A DNA stretch of 41,367 nt from the NCBI GenBank assembly GCA_001804785.1, contig MHBG01000003.1:1-41367 (forward strand), in the 5' to 3' direction. The DNA is from Lentisphaerae bacterium GWF2_45_14. Lineage in GTDB: Bacteria; Verrucomicrobiota; Lentisphaeria; Victivallales; GWF2-45-14. The notes under the pieces were generated by a model. It was given only the letters and a program-made list of their open reading frames with translations. It made no database searches and was not told the origin of the DNA. The translations under genes were made by a program, and so were the position numbers. This document shows, piece by piece, positions 33,523 through 41,367 of the stretch; position 1 is the stretch's first letter; each line of letters starts with the position of its first letter.

Positions 33523-35087
33523 TTATGCCTGCCTGTTAATCGTTGATAAAGCGAAAATGTGTTATTTATTCTCTTCATGCACCAGCCGACAATGAAAGGC
33601 TCGAAAAAGCAGCCCCAGAAATTAAAACGCAGGCGAATCAGCACCGGAATAAAAAGAAGATTTACGGCAAATAAGAAAAGTTTTCTAACCAAAGATGCTT
33701 TTTTCTTTCTAGTCGTCAAGTGAAGGGAAAAACGGCCGTTGTCTTCATGCAGTTCAAAAAATTTAAAACGCTGGTTGAAGAAGTAATTGACTGCCTGCGT
33801 ATAAAAATATGTCGAGTTATCCATAAGCGACAACGGAGTACCGCTTTCTGAAACGCTTTTTATGTAATATTCCATATCGCCGGTTTTATAACCTTGAGCT
33901 TCGTTGTCCAATTCTGACAATGTCGAACCCGGATAAGTCCTGTAGGACTGCGGCCCGGAAAAAACAATATTCAGATGACGGCTCAGCCTGTCCATTATGA
34001 GAAGCATTTTCAACCTGTTTTCCTGCGTATCCCCCGGGAAATTGATAATGAAGCTTGTGTTTATCGCCAGACGGTTTCCAACGCTGTTTTCTATTGTATC
34101 GACGGCATTGTCGATATGAACATCCTTGACCATCTTTTTCAGAATGGAATTCCTTATTTCCTCATCGCCCGCTTCAATGCTCATTCCGATGAAGAAAAGT
34201 CCGCCATCGACATATTCGGCAAGTTTTCCTTTATTGATTATCTTCTCAACAAAATAGTTATATCTGCAATTCGCGCCCCAGAAAAAGTTTTTCTCCTTTG
34301 CATACCCCATTATAGCTTCCGGCATCCCTTTATTCAGAAAAAAATCTTCATCTGCCGGAAATAAAAAACGAATTCCCAAACCATCTATAATAGGCTCAGT
34401 TTCACGTCTAATTTTTTCGAAGGACTTTGCCCGGTACGTCCCTCCGTGGCGAGCCAGCAGGGTGTTGATGCAGAAAGAACAGTTCCAATGGCATCCCCTT
34501 GCAGTCAGTATTGACAATTTGCCGAGTTTTTCAGCGCCCGGCACGTAAAAGTTCTGCGAATACAGATATTTTTCAAGGTTGTCAAGACGATAATAATTTA
34601 TATCGTGAAGCTGATTCAGGTCTTCATTGAAAAACGCGTCATTTTCAATTCTGCGGCCTTTATCGGTAAAACATACTCCCTTTCTGGCGGCAAGCCAGTC
34701 TATGCTTTCCTTTCCTTCCAGATGCCGGACAATATCCAGCAAGGGCTGTTCGCCTTCTCCTTTTACAAGAAAATGCGCGGGAAAAGATTTCATGATGGAT
34801 TCCGGGTCGAGAAGACAGTGAATTCCGCCCCAAACAATTTTAGTCGAATCCCCGATACTTTCAGCTATCTTCTTCGCATGCGCAAGCTGGAGGGTATTCA
34901 CTGAAAGCCCCACCAGGTCATAGCTTTTCAAAGGCTCATAGTTCAACGGAATATCGATATCGTTGTAATTGACTATCTTGAATTCATGGCCGGCGGCCTC
35001 AAGTTCCGCACCGATTTGAAGCAATCCGTGCGGAATACTTAATTCGGGAGTACTTGTGCCTCGCGGATTAACCAGAGCTATCTTCAT
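33519..35087 (-). CDS. B12-binding-type radical SAM protein (first of two)
   Basis: A 522-residue enzyme. Residues 1-130 have the cobalamin-binding Rossmann layout (KIALVNPRGT, LVGLSVNTLQLAHAKKIAESIG, VWGGIHCLLDPE, FLVKGEGE); the radical SAM core has C199-x3-C203-x2-C206 (CHWNCSFCINTL). Enzymes of this kind perform methylations or rearrangements on unactivated carbon and often occur in surface-glycan and secondary-metabolite loci. The C-terminal region (about 455-500) includes one hydrophobic stretch (LFLFAVNLLFIPVLIRL), suggesting membrane association and a lipid-linked substrate. It overlaps flippase and methyltransferase genes by four bases. Confidence 0.82.
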   Translation of the reverse strand: MKIALVNPRGTSTPELSIPHGLLQIGAELEAAGHEFKIVNYNDIDIPLNYEPLKSYDLVGLSVNTLQLAHAKKIAESIGDSTKIVWGGIHCLLDPESIMKSFPAHFLVKGEGEQPLLDIVRHLEGKESIDWLAARKGVCFTDKGRRIENDAFFNEDLNQLHDINYYRLDNLEKYLYSQNFYVPGAEKLGKLSILTARGCHWNCSFCINTLLARHGGTYRAKSFEKIRRETEPIIDGLGIRFLFPADEDFFLNKGMPEAIMGYAKEKNFFWGANCRYNYFVEKIINKGKLAEYVDGGLFFIGMSIEAGDEEIRNSILKKMVKDVHIDNAVDTIENSVGNRLAINTSFIINFPGDTQENRLKMLLIMDRLSRHLNIVFSGPQSYRTYPGSTLSELDNEAQGYKTGDMEYYIKSVSESGTPLSLMDNSTYFYTQAVNYFFNQRFKFFELHEDNGRFSLHLTTRKKKASLVRKLFLFAVNLLFIPVLIRLRFNFWGCFFEPFIVGWCMKRINNTFSLYQRLTGRHK

Positions 35088-35833
35088 GATTTCCCCCTTG
35101 CAACCATGTAGAATCCGGCACTCTGCGAAGGAATGATTTTTCTGAGAAATTCCAGCAATGCATATCCGATTCCAAACCGCCCCATAATATCATTGATCCT
35201 GTGGTGCGGACAAAAGAAGCCTTCAAAAAAACATTCCTGCAAACATAGCCCGGCATTTCCCACTTTCCCGAGGAATTTATCATAGGTATAGAAATTCACA
35301 TGATCTGTTTCCCTGGCAATGCGCGGCTCCAGAACATTGTTTCTGAGACGGGCGAAGAAGCAGCCTTCGTTCGGAACTCCGAGAATAAGTATTCCGTTCG
35401 GAGCCAAATATTTTTTAAGGTTCTCAATGGCCTTCTCATCTTCGGGAATATGCTCAAGCACCTGACTGCATAATATCACATCGAAGTTGTCAGACGGCAG
35501 ATCAAGCTTTGTAAGATCCTGTTGAGAGACTTGAAGCCCCGCAAATTTTTCCCGCACTCTCTCAACTCTCAAAGGATTATAATCGCACGCATGCACTTCC
35601 AGAAAATCCTTACTGGTAAAATATGTCAGATTTATTCCGTCGCCACAGCCTGCGTCTAAGAGTTTGAGCTTGCGCCCGCCGCATTCTTTATACTTGTACT
35701 CCAAAATCTTGTCAAAAAATTTCCATCTGTTTCTAATAACTCTTGTCTGACGGGGGTTGTTCAGACTAAGCAGCTGTTCATAAACATACCACTCATTTCC
35801 ATTGTTTATTCTGTCCAGTACTTTTTCATTCAT
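35084..35833 (-). CDS. Class I SAM-dependent methyltransferase
   Basis: A 249-residue cytoplasmic enzyme. The SAM-binding motif is KLLDAGCGDGINLTYF, followed by motif II VHACDYNPLRVERV, FDVILCSQVLEHIPEDEKAIENLKKYLAPNGILILGVPN. This layout is found in O- and N-methyltransferases of glycan clusters, which often cap chains or methylate sugars. It starts four bases inside the GT4 gene. Acceptor unknown. Confidence 0.88.
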   Translation of the reverse strand: MNEKVLDRINNGNEWYVYEQLLSLNNPRQTRVIRNRWKFFDKILEYKYKECGGRKLKLLDAGCGDGINLTYFTSKDFLEVHACDYNPLRVERVREKFAGLQVSQQDLTKLDLPSDNFDVILCSQVLEHIPEDEKAIENLKKYLAPNGILILGVPNEGCFFARLRNNVLEPRIARETDHVNFYTYDKFLGKVGNAGLCLQECFFEGFFCPHHRINDIMGRFGIGYALLEFLRKIIPSQSAGFYMVARGKS

Positions 35834-36996
35834 AACGCTAAGAGTTCCCTGTATATTTCACTTTTTATCTTATTTACATTCTGAGGTGAATGCCTTTCAA
35901 CGGCAAGCCCCCGGGCGTGTCTGCCCATCTCAGCGGCCTTTTCTGAGTTGTCGAGGAGATATCGTATTTTCCCAACAACCGCGTCCGCGTCGTTCTCTCC
36001 GATAAGAAAGCCTGTCTCGTTGTCTTTCACAAGCTCGTGGTGCCACTCTACATCATATGAAATCACGGGTCTTGCTCCGGCACATGCCTCGATCAGGCTG
36101 AATCCGGCCATCAGGCAAAGACTTACAGAACACTGTTTTCGCAATTCGAAAACAACATCATTCGGAACGCCGCCCGGAAACAATATACGGTCTTCAAATC
36201 CCGCCTCACGAACTTTATCTTTCATGTTTTTTTCTTCCGGCCCGTTTCCGCAAATAACAAAATAAACTTTTTCATCTGAGCCGCAGGCTTTTATCGCGAT
36301 ACCCGCAATATCCGAGGCGTAATTGTCTTTGCTGAGGCGTCCGGCATGCACAATCACTGGAGAGCCTTCCGGAATGCCGTATAATCTTTTTGCATCGACA
36401 TGTGTAACTTTATCAAACTCCTCAAAATCAAATACATGTGGGAATATTCTTATTTTGCTTTCGGGACACGCTATTTCCTTTGCAATGGATTCCCTGATCG
36501 GCAGTATAAGATTGGCATATCGGTAAATTATCTTCTCGCAGTATCTCGCAGGAAAGGTCAACCCAATGAGACGCGGAATAAAACTATTATCCAGTTCGTC
36601 GCGTTTCAGGTGATTTGCATGAATCGAAATGCAGAAGGGCTTCCGGCAAAGTTTTGCGGCCAAGAGAAGAGAAAAGCCGAAAAAGTATATATCATTCGAG
36701 TGAACGACATTTATTCTGTATTTCCTTATTAGATAAATGGCTTTAAAAAACAGGAGCAGTGGCAACAACGCCTTGAATATCCCTTTACGGCAGATTTCAT
36801 ATATCAGAAAATTGTCGGCGTATTTAAAAATTCCATTGAATGTCCCATTGGGGTAAACCCTGAGATTGAACTCGGTAAGCCCGTCAATCCAGTCCTGTTC
36901 GAACATCCTGAAATTACCGAATTTCTCCCATATTCGGCTACAGCAGCCTGATGGGGCAAGTCTCAGGAGTCTAAGTTTTTTATCCAAATTTTTCAT
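35830..36996 (-). CDS. GT4-family glycosyltransferase
   Basis: A 388-residue retaining glycosyltransferase (GT-B fold). The donor domain shows VIVHAGRLSKDNYASDI, VYFVICGNGPEEKNM and the E-x7-E region AGFSLIEACAGARPVISYDVEWHHELV (Glu in IEACAG), with a final GFLIGENDADAVVGKIRYLL. The first Glu of a standard E-x7-E is not obvious (AGF in place of EGF). Probably adds one sugar to the lipid-linked unit in the cytoplasm. Four-base overlaps on both sides. Confidence 0.85.
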   Translation of the reverse strand: MKNLDKKLRLLRLAPSGCCSRIWEKFGNFRMFEQDWIDGLTEFNLRVYPNGTFNGIFKYADNFLIYEICRKGIFKALLPLLLFFKAIYLIRKYRINVVHSNDIYFFGFSLLLAAKLCRKPFCISIHANHLKRDELDNSFIPRLIGLTFPARYCEKIIYRYANLILPIRESIAKEIACPESKIRIFPHVFDFEEFDKVTHVDAKRLYGIPEGSPVIVHAGRLSKDNYASDIAGIAIKACGSDEKVYFVICGNGPEEKNMKDKVREAGFEDRILFPGGVPNDVVFELRKQCSVSLCLMAGFSLIEACAGARPVISYDVEWHHELVKDNETGFLIGENDADAVVGKIRYLLDNSEKAAEMGRHARGLAVERHSPQNVNKIKSEIYRELLAL

Positions 36997-38504
36997 CCTT
37001 TAACCTTTTTGGACAGAATACGGCAGAGTAATCCAATAACTTTGAATACCGGAAATATTTCGTACCTCATGCAAAAAACGAGAGGCCTGTATGCAATATC
37101 CGAAATAAGGTTCCTGCCGAAGCGTCCATATACACAATAAAGGGCGACAAGAAATGCCCCGAAAGAAAGCAGACTGCGACGCTTCTTATCAAGCCATGGA
37201 TAATACTTGTCCATATCGAGACATTCTATACTGAAAATTCTAAACTCCTGGAGAGATGATGGAAATTCCAGTTTGTATTTTTCGGTTACCTTGGCAAACT
37301 CCCGAGTGCCGGGATAGGGTCGCCATAATTGAAAGCTGAACGTAGTTTTAGGATATCTCCGGTGAAATTCAAGGAGACCTGCAACATCATTTTTAAACTC
37401 TTCAGCAGTCTGTTCTATTGTTCCATAGATAAATGCGGGATTGAATGGGACATCGTATTTGTTACAAAGCAGCGCAGCCTTCTCCAGATCCTCTGTCGAT
37501 GCTTTTTTATTAAGCTTCGCCCTGAGAGTATCGGAAAAAGTCTCAAAGCCGACCCCAAACCAAAGGGCGCCGGGGGCCATATATTTCTTAAAGAATTCCT
37601 CGTTGATGTAGTCTTCCCTGAAGTATTCAAGACGTCCCTGTCCGCACCACTTAACATTTCTGGAATTGAGCAGTTCAAGTACAGCCGCTGCTCTTTCCTT
37701 ATTGATGAAAAAGTTATCGTCCTGAAGCCAGACGACATCCGGATTATACTTATCAATAAGTCCTGTCAATTGCCGCAGAAGCATCTCTTGCGGCTTTGTC
37801 TTGAAGAGCTGCTTCCATTCCTTGTTCGAATTTATGCAGAAAGAACAGGCGAAAGCACAACCCACACCAGACGCGACTGGAATAATCCGCTGTTTTTTTA
37901 CATATTTAGACGATATAATCTCATGTCCGTAACGCCAGATATAATCCTCCATATCAACGGCATTGTAATCTTCTTCTATGTATTCGGAACTTTTGCTTAA
38001 GGGATTGAAAAATAATTCGCCGTCTTTTTTGTAACCGATTCCGCCTGCGGAAAACGCGGAAGAGTTTCTTGAAAATTCCTCAAAAAACACATCAAGCCGA
38101 CCCTCGTCTCCATAAAGGACAAAGTCTATCATGTCATCCTTGAGTACCAGTTCTTTAAAGAGAACAACGAAAGGGCCAAGGAAACCTATGCCAAGCGAAG
38201 TCCACATTATTTTTATATCGGGGTGCCGTGATTTCAACTCATGGCTTATTCTATATGCGTTGTCAACAGCGTTCAAATCAAGGCTAATAATTGCAAGCTG
38301 AGGCTGTCTCGATTCCGCCATGTTCAGGACATCGCCAACTCCGGTATTAAAATTATTGCAGTCAACAATGTCAAACCCGATATTAAGCCGTTTGCATATA
38401 GTTGCCGTCCGTAAAAAACCCAAGTTCAAATTTACAAAAAGGCCGTCTTCCCTTGTAGTATCGTACCAGTTTGTTTTTGCCTGCACCATTAATATATTCA
38501 TCAT
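36993..38504 (-). CDS. B12-binding-type radical SAM protein (second of two)
   Basis: A 503-residue enzyme of the same general class as the one at 33519-35087. Residues 1-140 look cobalamin-binding (ILMVQAKTNW, LAIISLDLNAVDNAYRISHELKS); the radical SAM cluster is C216-x3-C220-x2-C223 (CAFACSFCINSNKEW), with QGRLEYFREDYIN and GVGFETFSD as later core motifs. I start at ATG 38504, which follows GGGAG and overlaps the SPASM gene's stop (TGATG); a longer in-frame start at 38540 lacks such a site. Its C-terminus has hydrophobic stretches (LLSFGAFLVALYCVYG). Confidence 0.82.
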   Translation of the reverse strand: MMNILMVQAKTNWYDTTREDGLFVNLNLGFLRTATICKRLNIGFDIVDCNNFNTGVGDVLNMAESRQPQLAIISLDLNAVDNAYRISHELKSRHPDIKIMWTSLGIGFLGPFVVLFKELVLKDDMIDFVLYGDEGRLDVFFEEFSRNSSAFSAGGIGYKKDGELFFNPLSKSSEYIEEDYNAVDMEDYIWRYGHEIISSKYVKKQRIIPVASGVGCAFACSFCINSNKEWKQLFKTKPQEMLLRQLTGLIDKYNPDVVWLQDDNFFINKERAAAVLELLNSRNVKWCGQGRLEYFREDYINEEFFKKYMAPGALWFGVGFETFSDTLRAKLNKKASTEDLEKAALLCNKYDVPFNPAFIYGTIEQTAEEFKNDVAGLLEFHRRYPKTTFSFQLWRPYPGTREFAKVTEKYKLEFPSSLQEFRIFSIECLDMDKYYPWLDKKRRSLLSFGAFLVALYCVYGRFGRNLISDIAYRPLVFCMRYEIFPVFKVIGLLCRILSKKVKG

Positions 38505-39586
38505 CAGGCATTCTCCCGAGGGGCCTGCTCGCCGGGGCAAAGCTGGCAGAGCTTGAAATCGTTTGAATTCTTTGCCACGGCCCGCCGTATTGCCTGGTAC
38601 TTGTCATTGTTCCATATTTCAGAAAACTTATTGTTGAATACATTGCCGAGAATGAACTTGCCTTTCGGGTCGCGGCAGCATGGAACAACGTCGCCGTTCA
38701 CCATGATCGATGCGGAAAAATAAATCCACGGACAGAAGTTGTCGGGACGGGTGAGCGGGACAAGCCGTCCCTGCGCGAGTTCGTCTTCTTTGTATACCCA
38801 GAAACTCTTATCCGACGGCAGATACCTTGAAGCCTGTTCGATAGTCCTTGCGCAAGTACCTATTACGTTGTATCTATCAAGGCCAAGCGATTTGCAGTAT
38901 GCGACAAAATCAGGCACCTGATGTTCATTGTGCTTCATCAATATGAATCCCGGGATTATATCCATTTTTTTATTTCCGGCGTTGCGGAGTTCGACGGCTT
39001 TTTCCAGGTTGGCAAACACTTTTGCAAGATTGCTTCCGTTACGGTAAACATTCTGGACTTCCTGAGTCATTCCGGCAATCTGGAAATTGACTTCCTGAAT
39101 CCCTGAATTTACCAAATTTTCAGGTTCCGCGAAATCGCCATTTGTACACGTCGAAACAAATATTCCTTTTTTTACGGCATATTCTATCATGCGGTATGCG
39201 TCCTTATTCAGGAATGGTTCACCCATGAAATAGAAGAAGAGCGTTCTGAGATTTTTGTCGAACTGATCGATTATGGAACAGAATTCTTCATATTTCATAT
39301 ATTTCTTTTCACGCTCAAGAACCCCTGCCCCGGTCTCGCAGATATCACACTTTAAATTGCAAATATTTGTCGGTTCTATTGTAAGAAGCACGGGGGAACC
39401 GTATGACTTCCCTGAACCAAGCTCGGCGGAAACAAAGCATTTGAGATAATTCCATTTACGGGCAAATGGTACTTTGCTGAAAATAAACATTTTCAGGAGA
39501 TTCGAAAGCCTGTAAAAAAAGTATGCCGCTCTGAAAAGCGGCCTGTGACGTTTGATGAATGACTTAAAACTGCGCATCATGGTCAT
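38504..39586 (-). CDS. Radical SAM protein with SPASM-like C-terminus
   Basis: A 360-residue enzyme. The cluster motif is C76-x3-C80-x2-C83 (NICNLKCDICETGAG), followed by a FMGEPFLN strand (GGEP variant). The C-terminus has NFCPWIYFSASIMVNGDVVPCCRDPKGKFILGNV and LCQLCPG, the Cys pattern of SPASM domains. A 60-residue N-terminal extension with membrane-proximal hydrophobic and basic residues precedes the core. Starts at 39586 with a four-base overlap with the formyltransferase stop; ATG 39580 or 39577 are alternatives. The substrate is unknown, perhaps a lipid-linked sugar or carrier. Confidence 0.82.
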   Translation of the reverse strand: MTMMRSFKSFIKRHRPLFRAAYFFYRLSNLLKMFIFSKVPFARKWNYLKCFVSAELGSGKSYGSPVLLTIEPTNICNLKCDICETGAGVLEREKKYMKYEEFCSIIDQFDKNLRTLFFYFMGEPFLNKDAYRMIEYAVKKGIFVSTCTNGDFAEPENLVNSGIQEVNFQIAGMTQEVQNVYRNGSNLAKVFANLEKAVELRNAGNKKMDIIPGFILMKHNEHQVPDFVAYCKSLGLDRYNVIGTCARTIEQASRYLPSDKSFWVYKEDELAQGRLVPLTRPDNFCPWIYFSASIMVNGDVVPCCRDPKGKFILGNVFNNKFSEIWNNDKYQAIRRAVAKNSNDFKLCQLCPGEQAPRENA

Positions 39587-40518
39587 TTCAACCTCTCTCT
39601 GACGCTCTTTATAAATCCCGCAGGTTTTCCGCGCTCCCCGTCAAACTCGACTTCATCAATCTGAAGCTTTCCGTTTCCGCAGATCACTATCATTGCGCCT
39701 GATGTCTTATCAATTGAAGCTATCTGCCCGCATATAGCACAATATTTTTCATCATCTTCGAAAAGTTTTGCTCTCCAGATGCGGATCGTCTTTCCGACAT
39801 ATTCGCAGAATGCCCCGACATATGGTTCTGACGAAGCATTTATAAGCCGAAGCACTTCAATATTGGATTTTTTCCAGTTGATACGTCCGTCGTCGGGACA
39901 CCGCGGATAACAGCGTAAGGCATCTTCCGGCCTTGTGGACTGTTTTTCCATAATACAATTTTTATCTGCTTCCAATTTTTTCACGGCAGCCAGGAACATG
40001 CCGGGAATTTCCTCAGTCATCCACGAATAGCATTCCCCTACTCTGGTATTAATATCAAGCGGCATATATTTCTTCTCGATAATGTCTCCGCTATCGAGTT
40101 CTCCGCCTTTCATTTTGTGAATGCAAAGGCCAATTTTTTCCTCACCGTTTATTATGGCCCAGGCCTGACAGGCATTACCGCGGTAACGCGGCAAATCGCC
40201 GCCGTGTGCATTAAAAATCCCCAAGAGAAAAAGTGAGGTTACGTCAGAAGATATCACACTCGAATAATTCACGCTTACGGCAATATCTATTGAGCCGCAA
40301 TTTTTGATAAATTCAATATTTTCCGGCGCGCTAATCTTCGCAGAATAGAGATACGCGGCACCCAAGCGTCCGGCAAGCTCTTTAAAATCATCCGCCGTCC
40401 GCGTATATTCAGGAGCCTCCTTCGCAGTTATGATCAGCTTTATCTCATGGCCTTTTTCCGCCAGAAGCACTGCTGTATCGTAAAGTATTTCTGTTCGTCC
40501 AATTATCGCTATTTTCAT
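39583..40518 (-). CDS. Formyltransferase-family protein (Fmt/ArnA-like)
   Basis: A 311-residue 10-formyltetrahydrofolate-dependent transferase. The catalytic motif is NAHGGDLPRYRG with Asn103 and His105; the matching Asp142 lies in ELDSGDIIEKKYMPL. A C-terminal domain (about 205-311) is of the OB-type found in methionyl-tRNA formyltransferase. In a glycan locus such enzymes N-formylate amino sugars (as in O-antigens with formamido sugars), which is my favoured role. Fmt itself is less likely because it sits in this operon. It follows the rightmost gene by six bases. Confidence 0.85.
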   Translation of the reverse strand: MKIAIIGRTEILYDTAVLLAEKGHEIKLIITAKEAPEYTRTADDFKELAGRLGAAYLYSAKISAPENIEFIKNCGSIDIAVSVNYSSVISSDVTSLFLLGIFNAHGGDLPRYRGNACQAWAIINGEEKIGLCIHKMKGGELDSGDIIEKKYMPLDINTRVGECYSWMTEEIPGMFLAAVKKLEADKNCIMEKQSTRPEDALRCYPRCPDDGRINWKKSNIEVLRLINASSEPYVGAFCEYVGKTIRIWRAKLFEDDEKYCAICGQIASIDKTSGAMIVICGNGKLQIDEVEFDGERGKPAGFIKSVRERLK

Positions 40519-40524
40519 TTTTAT

Positions 40525-41367
40525 TTACCAATATTCCGGGTTATCAAAAGCAAGGGCGGGATAATTATTCTCCATAAATTTCCGGTATCCATTTCCGGAA
40601 AGGCCAAGTTTATTTGCTTCGAGCATTCCCTCGGCGACCTTGAGGCCGGCGGTATGCAAATCCACAACTGCCTGACTGTCGGCATAATCCGTGGAAAAGC
40701 TCATATATCCGAAAGGAGCCGGATGTTCGGGTATAACCTTCAGAAAGCCAAGCGCTTTTTCATCAAGACCGCCGCATATATGCACGACCAGCGGCGAATG
40801 AGAAAGTTGAGCGGCATTAATATATGCGTCTTCGCCGCCGAGCAGTGTCAAGTTCCGTTCATGTTCAAGTAACAGGATGGCATCATAATTATCCAATTGC
40901 CGTACTTTATCTGAATAATCGGTCACGGCATCGACCGTATAACCGCTGTTTCTCAAAACGGAAACCGCAGGGGAAACAAATCGTGCGCAGCCGAGAGCAA
41001 GAAGTTTTGCGCTGAACGGCGAAAAACCGTTATTCAGCAGGATTTTGATCAGAACATAACCTATATATTCCATTGTACGTAGACGCGGATCGTTCTCGTT
41101 TGTTCCGTATACTTTAATGCCTTTGACTCGGCACACTTCAAGGTCGAGTTCCGATGGCCTGTATTCCCAAGGTTCCCACATGAGCGGTATGACACATCGG
41201 GAAGAAAGCCTGTTTATAAATGCGGCATCGATAGGTCTGAGAAAGCCGTTGTTCGTGACTATATCTATCCGTGAAAAGTCTACATCGTCAAGACTTTCAA
41301 TGATTGTCAGATTTCGCTCAATTCCAAGCTTGGACGCGAGACTGTTGACCTGTTTTTTCACGCCGGG
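40525..41367 (-). CDS. Dehydrogenase-like protein (D-2-hydroxyacid type), 5' end outside window
   Basis: The reading frame stays open to the right edge (CCC GGC before a GTG at 41361), so the start is probably beyond the window. The visible part resembles D-isomer 2-hydroxyacid dehydrogenases: DIVTNNGFLRPIDAAFINRL, VCRVKGIKVYGTNENDPRLRTMEYIGYVLIKILL (a variant of the 'xGxxVxNxP...VAExxxxLIL' segment), then a weak Rossmann-like LLALGCARFVSPAVSVLRNSGYTVD without a clean GxGxxG, and ILLLEHERN. It may act on a sugar acid or keto acid feeding the glycan pathway; catalytic Arg/Glu/His cannot be assigned confidently. Confidence 0.55.
   Translation of the reverse strand, partial: PGVKKQVNSLASKLGIERNLTIIESLDDVDFSRIDIVTNNGFLRPIDAAFINRLSSRCVIPLMWEPWEYRPSELDLEVCRVKGIKVYGTNENDPRLRTMEYIGYVLIKILLNNGFSPFSAKLLALGCARFVSPAVSVLRNSGYTVDAVTDYSDKVRQLDNYDAILLLEHERNLTLLGGEDAYINAAQLSHSPLVVHICGGLDEKALGFLKVIPEHPAPFGYMSFSTDYADSQAVVDLHTAGLKVAEGMLEANKLGLSGNGYRKFMENNYPALAFDNPEYW

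Overview
The window looks like a chromosome segment from a Gram-negative bacterium of the Planctomycetes-Verrucomicrobia-Lentisphaerae type, most likely Lentisphaerota/Victivallales. The clues are a type II secretion-like pseudopilin starting MKKLFFTLIELLVV, a Cys-type sulfatase paired with an AraC regulator, a bacterial Ser/Thr kinase with an N-terminal zinc ribbon, lipoprotein and LPS-type genes, and heavy use of ATA (Ile) and AGA/AGG (Arg) codons. Assignment to the group is an inference. No rRNA, tRNA, CRISPR array, integrase or insertion sequence was seen.

Left end (1-4370): a trpE gene runs off the left edge on the minus strand. An AraC regulator diverges from a sulfatase that has a near-consensus promoter, and a small gene relic follows. 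From 4371 to 11504 a strong sigma-70-like promoter drives a tight four-gene operon: a degenerate receiver/TackOD1 zinc-ribbon/GGDEF-like regulator, an outer-membrane lipoprotein that combines a TolC-like efflux channel with a C-terminal TIM-barrel-like domain, a HlyD-type adaptor, and a BcsA-like GT2 synthase. Together they resemble a synthase-dependent exopolysaccharide export machine built on a tripartite (TolC/HlyD) scaffold. This is the best candidate here for an undescribed system.

11628-15629: a LacI-controlled operon (LacI regulator, MDR dehydrogenase, xylose-isomerase-like TIM barrel, radical SAM/SPASM-like enzyme) with its own promoter and a possible autoregulatory operator. 15834-16637 is a minus-strand membrane protein with a TrkA-C/RCK_C domain and foreign-looking codon use. 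17004-19087 holds a PAS protein and an HDOD protein, probably signalling partners.

19192-26586: a long, densely overlapping plus-strand run: leuB-like dehydrogenase, Kdo-kinase-like protein, lipoate ligase, RNase III, a one-pass membrane protein, a pseudopilin, an ABC-2 exporter pair and an iron-dependent alcohol dehydrogenase. 26708-30494 carries a transmembrane Ser/Thr kinase with a beta-helix-like C-terminal region and an orphan sugar-binding periplasmic protein.

30518-41367 (minus strand, read right to left): nine genes, most overlapping by 1-4 bases, for a surface glycan: a dehydrogenase-like protein (cut by the window edge), a formyltransferase, a SPASM-type radical SAM protein, a B12-type radical SAM protein, GT4, a methyltransferase, a second B12-type radical SAM protein, a Wzx-like flippase and a GT-C-like membrane protein. 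Three radical SAM enzymes in one glycan locus is unusual and suggests a chemically modified sugar or lipid carrier.
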